From positions 3,152,366 to 3,216,365 of the forward strand of contig NW_011887292.1 of assembly GCF_000151315.2 (NCBI RefSeq): a stretch of 64,000 nucleotides of DNA. The letters are read 5' to 3'. The translations under genes and the position numbers were made by a program. Shown here piece after piece: positions 12,890-23,019 of the stretch. The notes below the pieces were generated by a model. That model saw only the letters and a list, made by a program, of their open reading frames with translations. It had not been told where the DNA came from and ran no database searches. The stretch is from Capsaspora owczarzaki ATCC 30864 (lineage: Eukaryota; Opisthokonta; Filasterea). Position 1 is the first letter of the stretch; every line of letters begins with the position of its first letter.

Positions 12890-14024
12890 TCAGAAAAGGT
12901 CGACAGGCCCTTCAAGGAGCAGGTCCTTGGTGGGCTGGGAAATTTCCATGGCTTGAACTTCTTGAGCAGTGTGATGAGAACGGATGGCTCGCTGACACAG
13001 CACTTCCAGTGATAAGAGCGGGCGAACTGAGCACGCACGAAGAAACAAGAAACAAGAAAAAAAAAAATAAAGTCAGCAAAGTTTCAAACAACGACAGAGA
13101 AACAAGTCAGCGAATACCAACAACCGACACAAAGAAACACAAACGAAAACATACCGATGGGGGCAGTGCGAACGGAGGGGTCGCGTCGGGCCAAAAGATC
13201 CTTCAGTTTCGTGCGGTAAGTCTCGGTCAGACGGTAGGGATCAGCACCGGCCTTCCAGAGCAGCTGCACCAGATCATCATTGGACGCATCAATCGCAATC
13301 TGCAGAGGAAGCACGTCGCTGCTAACCATGTTCGGGTCGGCGCCACAGAGAAGCAGGCGACGAACGACACGCGGGTTGCCGTACCGAATTGCGCGGAGGA
13401 AGCAGCATTCGCCGTTCGTGGTGCGGTTTGACACGCGCGCACCCATGTTCAACAGCATGTCAACCAGCTGCTCCTGAGGGGAATTGGCCGAGCGCGTGCG
13501 GTGCGCGTTTCGCGGGTTGACCGCCCAAAAAAGCGCATCATGGCCTTGGCGATCGCGCGCCCCAACGTCTGCACCTCGCTCCAGCAGCAGTCGGGCCATG
13601 TCATAGTGGCCGTTCATGCAGGCATAGTGAAGCGGGGTCTTGCCGGTAATCTGGCTCCCGCGATTCACATCGGCGCCAAACTTCATCAAGAGTGCAGGAA
13701 TGTACGAGGTCCGCTCATCCATCAAGACGAGCAGCAAGGGCGTTTCGGGAGCCGTGTAGTACACGCGCGTGACGGGCATTGGCGGAAGCGCGGGCACCGC
13801 GGGAATCAATCCAAGCGAGAAGGCGGGCCGCGCAGGGCTTGCTTTTGTCGGAGAGTGGATCATCGCTGCGTTCGTTGCTAGCTGCTGTCGGGGAGCAGCC
13901 TTTCGACTGGCAGGCGATGCTGTTGGTGATGCTGCTGGCGAGCTTCCAGCCGCAGCAGCTGCAGCAGCAGCGCGCGTGACGATTCGCTGCGAGTCAGTGA
14001 TTTGTGTTGCGTTGGTGTTGCTGT

Positions 14025-14055
<31 letters not shown>

Positions 14056-15546
14056 GCTGCTGTTGTTGCTGCCGTCAAGCTCGGCGACCGCAGGGGCAGG
14101 GGCAGCAATGGCTGAAGCGGCGTCGACCTCGCCTGACTGGCAGAGACGCCGCCGAGTGCTGGCGCGCGTTTGGGGCCCGTTCGTGGAGGAGCTCTCCTGC
14201 GAGGACGTCGGTGACACGTGTTCGCTCGTCGGCTGATCGATCAGCGACTCGGCAGCATCGCGGGATCGGCTCAAGGGTGGCGTCAGGATGAGAGGCGCAG
14301 AGAAGGAGCCGGCAGCGCTTGCGGCAGCCACATTGCGCAGAGCAGGAGTTGCCTGCTTTGGCGATGCCGCGCCTTGCTCTCCGCGCTGCAGCTTGCGCAG
14401 TCGGAGCTGAACAGAAGTTTCGCAGTCCATGTCACCGTTTGGGTTGGCGCCGCTTTCCAGCAGCAGCTTGCAGACTTGCTCCGCTCGAATAGAATTGGCC
14501 GCATTGCCCGCAATGGTGAGTGGTGAGCATTCATGCAGGGGCGGGGTGTTGGGCACAATGTCACGCGAATACTGGCGCATCATAGGCGTGGGAGAAGGGG
14601 CACGCGACGGGATGGGCGACTGATATCCAAACAGGTTGGACTGCGATAGCACGGGGCCGCCGCTTGGTCGACGCAGACGCTCGGGGGTGTGATGGCTGCC
14701 ACCAACTTGTTGGAAGTGCTGCAACAGATGTGCCGGTGTTGGCGAAGCGCTCCGGCTCGTTGGCGTCGAAAATGCCGTTTGAGAAAGGCTGCTAGGAGTA
14801 CTCGGCGTCGATGCCGGGCCGAAAAAGGGAGTCTGGCCAGCAGCTCGGTGAAAGTCGCGCGCCCACGGGTCGGCGCCATTCATGGGCGATCGCAAGTCGT
14901 TCAGCTGCGCTTGCGACTTGCCGTTGACACTCGCGCCGCGCTGCAACAAAAGGGTGCAAATGGGCACATCGTAGCCGTTTGCCGCACGTTGCAGAGGCGT
15001 CAAGCCCGACAAGCTGAGTGTGTCAATGTTGGCGCCATGGCTGAGCAAGAGGCCAACCATCTCGACCTGCGACTCTCGGATGGCCCAGTGAATCAGCGAC
15101 TCGCCGCAGTCGTCCCTCGCATTCGGGTCGCCGGGTCGACTGCGTGCTTCCAAAGAGCCTCTTCGTGGCGTGGCAGGGGATCGTCCAGCGCGTGCAGTGG
15201 TGGATGCTGCCGCGGCGGCGAGCGCGCACTTTTCGCACTTTTCGCCCTTTTCAGTCTCGGGTGTGCTGACTTCCTGGTCGTGGTTGGCGGTGCAATGTGC
15301 GCATTCGTGACTGCCCATCGGGTCCTGCGTGAGGTACTTGCGCAGCACGTCCGTGTGATGCTCGCGAATGGCAGCGAACGCGGCTTTGGCAGATATTTCG
15401 GATGGCAGCGGCCCCGTCGCCGCGGCAACTGCGTGTGGGGTGTGGCGGCGCGTCGGGGTGCCTGCGGCTGCGCCGACTGCGCTGTTTCGTGGAGACATTG
15501 GACTCGGCGCTGCAGGTCGCTGCTGCTCTGCGCTCCGTCGTTGCAT
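12890..15546 (-). CDS. ankyrin-repeat protein with C-terminal SOCS box (ASB-like)
   Basis: ASB proteins are substrate receptors of Cullin-5/Elongin BC ubiquitin ligases: the ankyrins bind the target and the SOCS box binds Elongin and Cullin. Two exons (15546-13155 and 13026-12890, minus strand) join in phase 1 to 842 residues. If the donor at 13154 is ignored, the frame runs on into unrelated hydrophobic residues. With it, the second exon reads LLSLEVLCQRAIRSH, the BC-box pattern (SLxxLCxxAIR). A short Cul-box-like tail near the C terminus is weaker. Ankyrin repeats lie at about residues 145-215 and 590-790 (TGKTPLHYACMNGHYDMARL is canonical). Between them is a roughly 350-residue disordered Ser/Pro/Ala/Asn-rich stretch with an Asn/Ser tract at 14009-14080. 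The start is the first ATG; an upstream exon cannot be excluded. Confidence 0.85.
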
Positions 15547-15795
15547 TTCTTGCTACGGAAGGGGCCAACAAAAGGCTTGATCTTGTCAAAAACAAAGGGG
15601 TGTGGAACTTGGTTGGCTTGAATAAAAATTTACAAACTGTTGCAGCAGCAAAAACACAGAAGCAGCAGGTGAAGACAGTTAGTCCAAGGGAATCGGATCA
15701 CATGAGTCGATGAATCTCAGCGACGAATGATTGGCAGAATCCAACGCAAAGCATCAAGATGAACAAGGACGACCGAGACGATCGAAACGGCCACC

Positions 15796-15830
<35 letters not shown>

Positions 15831-15832
15831 AG

Positions 15833-15900
<68 letters not shown>
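15796..15900. repeat. (ATG)n/(GAT)n trinucleotide microsatellite
   Basis: About 105 bases of nearly pure ATG/GAT units with one interruption near 15830. Its poly-Asp, poly-Met and poly-Ile/Ser translations explain the false open frames on both strands. Confidence 0.95.
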
Positions 15901-16545
15901 CGCAAAGAGACAGAGTCCTGATCAGCGCTGCACAATCAGAAAAGAAGCAAAAAAAATCTGAAGGGTTGGCATTGATCATTTTCGCATGAGGGATTAAGAT
16001 TGCCGTTTGTGTGCACCACACAAGGAGCGACACGAGTTAAAGCAATCGTGAATGCAGATACAAGCTCCCTTTCCATCGATCATGATGCTCAATAATACGA
16101 ATCGCAAAAAATAAAAATAAAAATAAAATAATCAAAAAAACATCATAAATCTTCCGCCAATCGTCGTCGTCGAGCATGCGGCTGGCTGATCGAATGGAAA
16201 AGCAGCAGATCGGGAAGGCGATGATGGCGAGACAGAGCGAATCCCAGCGAGCGACAGATTCACTCAGTAAACAGCCACCGCGCAAGTTGCACAGCGTGAC
16301 GCAATGCGAGTGAAACACAAAAGGCGATCATTGAAAATGAAAAAGCGAACGAACGCGATTTTTTTTGTTTTTCGCATTTTAGCATTTTAATCAGAAACGA
16401 TGATGAAAAACAATAGGAAAAACAATGGAAAACCAGCAACGGATGGACAAAAGATGAGGAACTAGAGTAGGAAAAAAAGGGGGGGGGGGAAAGGAGATGA
16501 TGAGGGAGAGAGCGACAGACAGTTGGGAGCGGTGGATGAGTCGGA

Positions 16546-16645
16546 NNNNNNNNNNNNNNNNNNNNNNNNNNNNNNNNNNNNNNNNNNNNNNNNNNNNNNN
16601 NNNNNNNNNNNNNNNNNNNNNNNNNNNNNNNNNNNNNNNNNNNNN
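16546..16645. other. assembly gap (100 N)
   Basis: Exactly 100 N bases, a conventional gap of unknown size. The GA-rich repetitive flanks probably caused the break. Frames crossing it are meaningless. Confidence 0.98.
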
Positions 16646-18067
16646 AAAGCCGAGAAAGAGGGATGGCGATGAAGAGAGCGAGAGCGAGAGAGCGGGCCTA
16701 CTACCATCTGCACGAAAGGCGCTGGCCTCCCTGAGGATTGGTTGTGCCACAGAGAAGGAGAGTGGGGAGGGAGTGAGAGAGAGAGAGAGAGAGAAGAGCT
16801 TGGACGAGAGACAAAATCACAAAATGACAACACTCACACGCAGCAAGAAAAAAGAAAAAGAAAAAAAAAAAAAGGCTGGAAAATCGTGCCGATTTGGCCC
16901 TAGACACAGGCAAATGTCTAGCCTGAGTTGATCGATTTTGGTCTGGGCGTGCGGCGATTGCGAACGCGAGACTGCGCTCTTATTTTGGACAAGGGAAATC
17001 CAAGAGTGCAAAATGAATGATTCGAGACAGCGAGAAGGAGATCAAGTTGTTCGATGTGATCGCCTCAGCGTTCAGGCAAGATTTGATGACTCGAAAAAGC
17101 GAAACGAAAAAGACAAGAAAGAAAAAAAGTTACGCTCTTGTCGCTCCCTCCCTCCCTCCCTTCTCGTTCTTGCCATCCAACACCTGCTCTTTTTCGATTG
17201 CGTTTCTGTCCAGAACCATGGGGAAATCTCAATCACTCCGTGCCATGGACTGGAACTTCATGCAGATTTTTTTTGTTGATCGTTTTGCTGCATTTGGATG
17301 GATTGCCTTGCTCCCTCCATGCGCTCAACCACGCCGTTGAAAGAAAAAAAAAAAAAAAAAAAGCACGGCACTCCGGGCGAAAAGCATGGTTACACGTGGA
17401 ACTACAGGATGATATGGATGGGACGAAAACAACCATCGAGCAACCAAGCACGCGGCGGTGGAGAGCGAGCGAGCGGATGTGACGGGACAAACGGCCGCAA
17501 TCTTCAGCCCCCAATAAAAATCGTGATGACACAATTGTCCAAGAAGAAACGAAAAAAATAACGAAAAAATTAAGGCAATACAAACCTCCCACCAGAGAGC
17601 TCACAGGTGTGCGCAAACGAAAAGGTGGACTGAAGGATAAAATTTCGTCACAGCCACCTCCCAACTGATCACAGCCCCCCCCCACTTGCCTGTTTAGACG
17701 AGGGTGTCTTGCAGCGTTCAGGAACGGAAAACAAGCACTAGCAATTACGACAGCTACTGTCGGTCGTTTTACTGCTACATGAGCACAGACATGGTAGCAT
17801 ATCGGAGGGACATTGAACGCAACACACAATTTTGCATCAGAAATCAGAAGAAACAAAGCGAAAGCAACACACATAACACGAATAAACCTCATCGACAAGC
17901 ACTGAAGTAACTTTGAAACGAGAGCAAAAGGAGAGCACAGGGGGGGGAGGGAAAGAGAACACGTCTGCGCAAAAAAAGCACATGGAAAGAAACCGCAGAC
18001 TTCCTTCCGATCAGACCTCAGCCAGATGCCGGCACGCAAAAGCAGTGGACTTGCTCCAACCAGCGCG

Positions 18068-19394
18068 TTAAAACAAGTCTTGGCTCGTGCAAAAATCGGG
18101 CGTGAATGGCACGCAGTCGGCGTAGCGGCACCACGAGCAAAAGTTGGGAACATTGAGCGCGTAGAAGACCACCAGCGAGGCAATAAACATCATGATGAGC
18201 AGAGGGATGCAGACAACCAGCAGAATACGCTTGCGTCGCTGGTCCCATTTGCCAAAGACAATGTAGGGCAAGAAGATGATGCCGGCAACCACACCAAAGA
18301 AAAAGCCACCAATGTGTGCCCAGTTGTCGACCCACGGCAGCAGTCCAATCACCAGTGCAATTACCACCAGGAGAATGAGCTTGATGAGTTCCACGACTGG
18401 ACGGCGACACAGCTGCCACGACTGGAAGAGCTCGACAAAGAGCACCCCCAAAAAGCCAAAGAGCGCGCCCGTGCCTCCCACGGTCGGTTGGTTTGGCACA
18501 AAAATGGCCGAAATGATGTCGCCACCAATGCCAGAGATGAAAAAGATGAGCGCCGTACGGAGCCAGCCCGCACTGCGCTCGACTTGCCCGACGACCGAGT
18601 TTTCAAAGATGGCCACAAAGATGAAATGAATGATGCCGACATGCAGGAAGATTGGCGAGATAAACCGATACCATTGCGCAGGGTCGTCGCGATGCTGGAG
18701 ACCGACGTGGCTGCACAAGTCGCCCATCGGCTCAATCTCAGAGCAGAGCTCCTTGTCCTCGTGGTAGTAGCCATCCAGGAAGTCGCAAGCGTCGGACGTC
18801 AGGAGCTCGCACGTTCCCAGGTAGCCGTAGGTACACGGATGCAGCACGATATCGGTGCAGTTTGGGACGGTTGAACACACACGATCGACCGTATAAGTAC
18901 CGATGGATGGACTACACGTTGCGGGAGCCATGCGGCCGCAGACGTTGGGCGTGCCCAAGCGCTGACAACAAACATAGCTTTGCTCCTGGATGGTCTGGTT
19001 GGCAAGCGCATTGATGATACCAGCGTCTTGCCGTATACAGGGTGTGTACTTGGCACCAAAATTGATGAGGAATTTCGTGTCGGGACCAATCCAAAAGTTT
19101 GCCGATGAGTTGCGGCTGTACGTTCGCACACCCACAAACCAGGCCTTATTTGCCGTTTCGACCTCAATGTTGAACGCGATCGGCGCCACGCCGGCCTTGC
19201 CAAGCTCGGCAATGAGCATGATGAGCTGAATCGCAATGATGAATCGGGTAAACCACGGCTTGTACACGGGCATGGCACGCAGCTGGTCCTTGACCAGCGT
19301 GTCGAGTCGGCTCCAAGAGCGCTGGTGCTCGGGCATGATGCGACTTGCGCGACCTCGTGGGCGTCGTGATGATGAGGAGGAGGACGATCCTCGG

Positions 19395-19426
<32 letters not shown>

Positions 19427-21424
19427 GCTGGAGCGGCTGGCAGCCATCGAGAAGGCGCCTGCGGAGGCTGCCGAAACAATAATGTCCGACTCTGTGTAGG
19501 CTGGCGGGGGACCAGACACATCGTCGCTGGCAAACCAGTCTTCAGCCAGGTAATCGACGGGAGCCGGGGGCCGCGACTGCGCACGCTGGGCCACGGCCGC
19601 GTCCACGGCAATGCCAGATGCAGCCAGAGCCGCAGCGTAAAAGTCCGAGACCGGGGCGGCGTTCGCTTGCTGCCCACCACTTCCTGCACCAAAAGCCGAA
19701 GCGACGGCTGGGCGGGGCTGGCGTCGTTGCCCACGCGTTGAGCGACCACCGCCAACCGAGAGCGTGCGAATTTCAAGCTCGGGATCGCGCAGCGGACTCT
19801 GCCCAGCAGGTCCAGCCGCAGCAGAACGCGGGCGCGAGCCGTCGCGCGACGCTGGGCGCAGCACTGTAACATCGCCATCCATCTCTGCGGCGCGGATGTT
19901 GGGGAACACTGGTGCCTCGGGACCGCGCCACGACGCCGGAATCACGGCCGAGACGGGGCGCGGCGACCGAGCCGGGGACGCAGACGGACCAACAGTCGAT
20001 GCCGGGCGTGAGCGCGATTGCCCTGGGACACCCAAGAGGACCGCGTCAGCGCGAGTGTCTGGCGCTGGGGAGCGACGATCAGGGATTGGTGGAGGGAGGC
20101 CTTCGCCCAGCTGAACAACGTCAGAGTGCGGCGAGGGTGATCCTCGTGCAGGGGTGCCAGGGAAGTGGACTGGAGAGCCAGTTCGACTGCGATCCGGGCG
20201 CGGCGGCGGCGGCACAGACGGAGTCTGAGCATCGGGGACGGAGAAATCAAACGTATCCACCACCATTGCAGGACGGGGCCCAGCTCGAGACGGTCCAACC
20301 GTAGCCGCCTTCTCCAACTCGCGACGCTTTGCAAACTGGTCGAGGGCGGCTGCTTGGGCCGCAATCTCGGCATCGCGCTGGGCGTAGAACCGCAACTCGT
20401 CTTCTTGGAGCCGCAAAAACTCCTCCTCGGTCACACCGGCGGCCGCCAGTGCCAAGCTGGATTCCGACGCGCCAAGATATGCCGCGGGATGCTGAGCAGG
20501 TTGCGGAGCAGTGGCGGCAGGCGTTGCTGCGGGGGACCGAGCCGCGGCGGTCGGCGTCGCACGCACAAGCAGCGGAGGCGCTGCGGGCGCTGCGGGCGCT
20601 GCGGGCGGTGATGCGATGCGCTGCATTGGGATTTCCTGTGGCAGAGATAGATCTGGAATTGTGTCATACTCGGTGTCGGCTTCCTCGGCGAGATTGCCAA
20701 GATGGTGAAAGCCGACACGCGATGTCTTGCGTGCCAGCTGCGGGCTACTGGGCCCACTGGTGTTGCCGCTGCTGCTGCTGCCCCTGCCTTCGTTTGCCCC
20801 AGGCACTGGATCGACCGAGCCCGGACGCGACAGACGACGCAAGGAGCTGTTGATGGTCGAGCCCAGGCGCACGAGCGTGCCAGTGCCTCCATCCGCCATC
20901 ACAATACCACCGTCTCTCGAGGTTCGCTGCTCAATGGTGTGCTGCCAGCGCGCTTGATGCTCGTCTGAGACGCCGAAAAAGTTGGTCAGGCCACGCTTGA
21001 ATTGGCCCGCCATGTTCTGCAAGGACGGCTTGCGCAAGCCGTTGCGTTGTGCATCCCGCGGCATTCGTCGCGTGCCAGCTCGGCTGTTGTTTTTCATGGT
21101 ATCAAGAATCTGTGCACACGACGTATGGACATTGAGCGCACAGAAACAAAAAAAAAACCAATGACAATCATCATCATCAAAAATCAACTTCACTTGGCTT
21201 ACACCAACAAATTCGCGCAGACCGCAGGCCCCATCCTTGGAGATGGACTCGAAAAGCTCGACAAAGTCACTCATGTCGCTCTGGCCGAGCTCGGCCGTCT
21301 CGCGCACATCGTCGAACAGCTGGTCTGCAGCAGGACGGCGGACCAAGCCAGTGCCCTGGTCGAATCGACCAAACGCGGTGCGGAAGGCCGTGAGCTGGCT
21401 TTCCGTGAATCCAAAGGCGGCCAT
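18068..21424 (-). CDS. iRhom-like rhomboid pseudoprotease with N-terminal helix-loop-helix region
   Basis: iRhoms are catalytically dead rhomboids of the ER and secretory pathway that control client trafficking, such as TACE in animals. Two exons (21424-21203 and 21109-18068, minus strand, phase 0) give 1087 residues. Residues 1-74 look like a degenerate EF-hand pair. About 75-690 is disordered, Pro/Ser/Ala-rich, with an Asn run (19395-19425). A first membrane segment at about 690 precedes a Cys-rich lumenal loop and then the rhomboid core (about 890-1087). The core shows iRhom signatures: DFLDGYYHEDKELC, GVLFVELFQSWQL, GLLPWVDNWAHIGGF and CVPFTPDFC. The catalytic GxSG site reads GGTG (Thr codon at 18470-18472) and the usual TM2 Asn is Val, while the TM6 His is kept. 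A splice-acceptor-like CAG directly precedes the ATG, suggesting a 5' UTR intron. Confidence 0.9.
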
Positions 21425-22097
21425 CTGCAAAGTGCAAGAAGGTTGATGAAAAATGATGATGGGTGAGTGAGTGAGTGGCCATGCGTCAAGCTTCAACAAC
21501 CAAGCAAATACAAAGAAAGCACCAAAGATCAAAGATCGAGACCGCATGTTGTTGTTTGCTCCGTTCAAAGTACTTTTTGCTCGAGAGGATGACTGCAAAC
21601 TATGTGACAGTCACTGTTACGGTTTTGCTTGACTGCGAGATGGTTTCGATCAAGAAGGAGAGAAAGGGCAAAAGAGCAAAAGATGAAGGCGGGCGTGGAG
21701 TTGGATTTGGATTGGGTTGTCTTGCACACTACTTGCCCTTGTTTCTTCCCCAACCCCAACCCCCCCGAATCACAGAGCAACCGAGCCAGTAACCCCGACA
21801 GCGGCAACTTCCAGACAGTGATGCGATGATTCAACAGAGAGCGCACGCGGGTGAGTGAGTGAGAGTGAGAGTGAGTGTATGAGCGAACAGAAGTTAAAAA
21901 AAAAAAACCAAAAAAACCAAAACACAGCGAGCGCTCTGCTTTGGCGGATGGTGACGCATCTGAAAGAGCGGCCGAACGACCGGCCAAAGAAAGCGACTCC
22001 CGAAGTGCGCAATGACAGAGGCAACCGCATCGCCGTGGCGTGAGGACGTGAGCAAGCAAGAGCAGAAGGAAAGTGACAAAGCAAGGGAAAGGAGGAA

Positions 22098-22102
<5 letters not shown>

Positions 22103-22139
<37 letters not shown>
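22103..22139. repeat. poly(T)/poly(A) tract
   Basis: 37 uninterrupted T on the plus strand. It is flanked by ordinary mixed sequence with no target-site duplication or retroelement body that I can see. Confidence 0.9.
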
Positions 22140-22140
<1 letters not shown>

Positions 22141-22527
22141 GGTTGACAAGAAGCCGCCCCGCCCCGTCTTCCCCTCGCCTGTCGTCCCACTGCTGCAAAC
22201 CGTCACGAACGACGGGAGGGGCGGCGAGGTGGTGCATCTCTTCACAAGAAGATCTCGCAATCAGAGTCGCAACGCCAGCTTGGTGTTGGTTGGAACCGCA
22301 AGAACAGACCAAAGTGTTGAAACAAAGTCAAACCTCAAAGCAAAACCAAACCAAAAACGAAAAAAAAAAAAAAAACCATTGTCGCGACTCGCGCCTTTCG
22401 TTCGAAATGCCACACAGGGGGACAAGCTGCACACTGAGCACTGTTGAGCTGTGCCAGTGAACGCGGATGGGTCTGGCTTGGATGCCAGGCTTGCAACAAC
22501 AAAGCGCACACAGATTAAAGCAAAACG

Positions 22528-22555
<28 letters not shown>
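22528..22555. repeat. poly(A) tract
   Basis: 28 uninterrupted A. No adjacent LINE or SINE body is visible. Confidence 0.9.
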
Positions 22556-22560
<5 letters not shown>

Positions 22561-23019
22561 ACCGACCAGAAAGTGGTAGTGGCACTTGTTGGAAGGAAAG
22601 CGGGACTGCGCGACGCGTACCTTACTTTGCTGGGTTTGGACATGGGAGTCGGGGTAAGAAACTCGGGCGAATACCACTGTGGGGGGTCAAAGCAATGCTA
22701 ATAGGAAGGGAAGTGACATGAGGGGGGGGAGGAGCTGTCAAAATGCCGCTTCTGAACGAGAGCACGCGATGGGAAAATCAAAAGAACGAAAAGCCTAAAA
22801 AAAGGGCCTTGGGAAATGATCTTGGGCGTTTTACTCGAGCGTTTGTTTCAAACATCAACGGATTCGGATTCTCACGGTTGACCCAATGCTTGGCTTGCTG
22901 CTGGTCCTTATTCAATTTCCGTACCACACGGTCAAAGCTCGGCGACAAGAGTTAAAAAAAAACAAAACAAAAAACCACCACAAACGAACATCAAGAATCT
23001 TCTGTATTGGCCTTTTCAT

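Larger units (their letters stand above)
15547..18067. other. long gene-poor region with simple repeats and an assembly gap
   Basis: No gene is supported in these 2.5 kb. The stretch holds the ankyrin gene's upstream region, a trinucleotide repeat (15796-15900), the N run (16546-16645), A-rich and GA-rich tracts near 16770-16880 and a poly-A run at 17343-17363. Its right end should be the 3' untranslated region of the iRhom-like gene. A long minus-strand frame at 17233-18183 has biased composition and overlaps the true iRhom-like 3' end in another frame, so I do not call it. Confidence 0.6.
21425..23019. other. intergenic region with homopolymer tracts
   Basis: This lies upstream of the iRhom-like gene and downstream of the PGAP4-like gene. 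Long T (22103-22139) and A (22365-22376, 22528-22555) runs create spurious poly-Phe and poly-Lys frames. A GTGA-rich tract lies at 21850-21880. I see no gene. The sequence before 21424 (minus direction) ends in a pyrimidine tract plus CAG and may contain a 5' UTR intron of the iRhom-like gene. Confidence 0.55.

Noticed and set aside
14689-15621. 310-codon plus-strand frame over the ankyrin gene
   Set aside because: Antisense shadow of the ankyrin/SOCS gene; Arg/Ala/Cys-rich with no motif.
15717-16033. Poly-Asp, poly-Ser and poly-Ile frames
   Set aside because: Translations of a trinucleotide microsatellite, not genes.
17233-18183. 316-codon minus-strand frame
   Set aside because: It overlaps the iRhom-like C terminus in another frame and otherwise lies in its 3' region; Phe/Ser/Cys-rich composition from T tracts and no recognisable domain.
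22073-22677. Poly-Phe and poly-Lys frames on both strands
   Set aside because: Created by long A/T homopolymers in an intergenic region.
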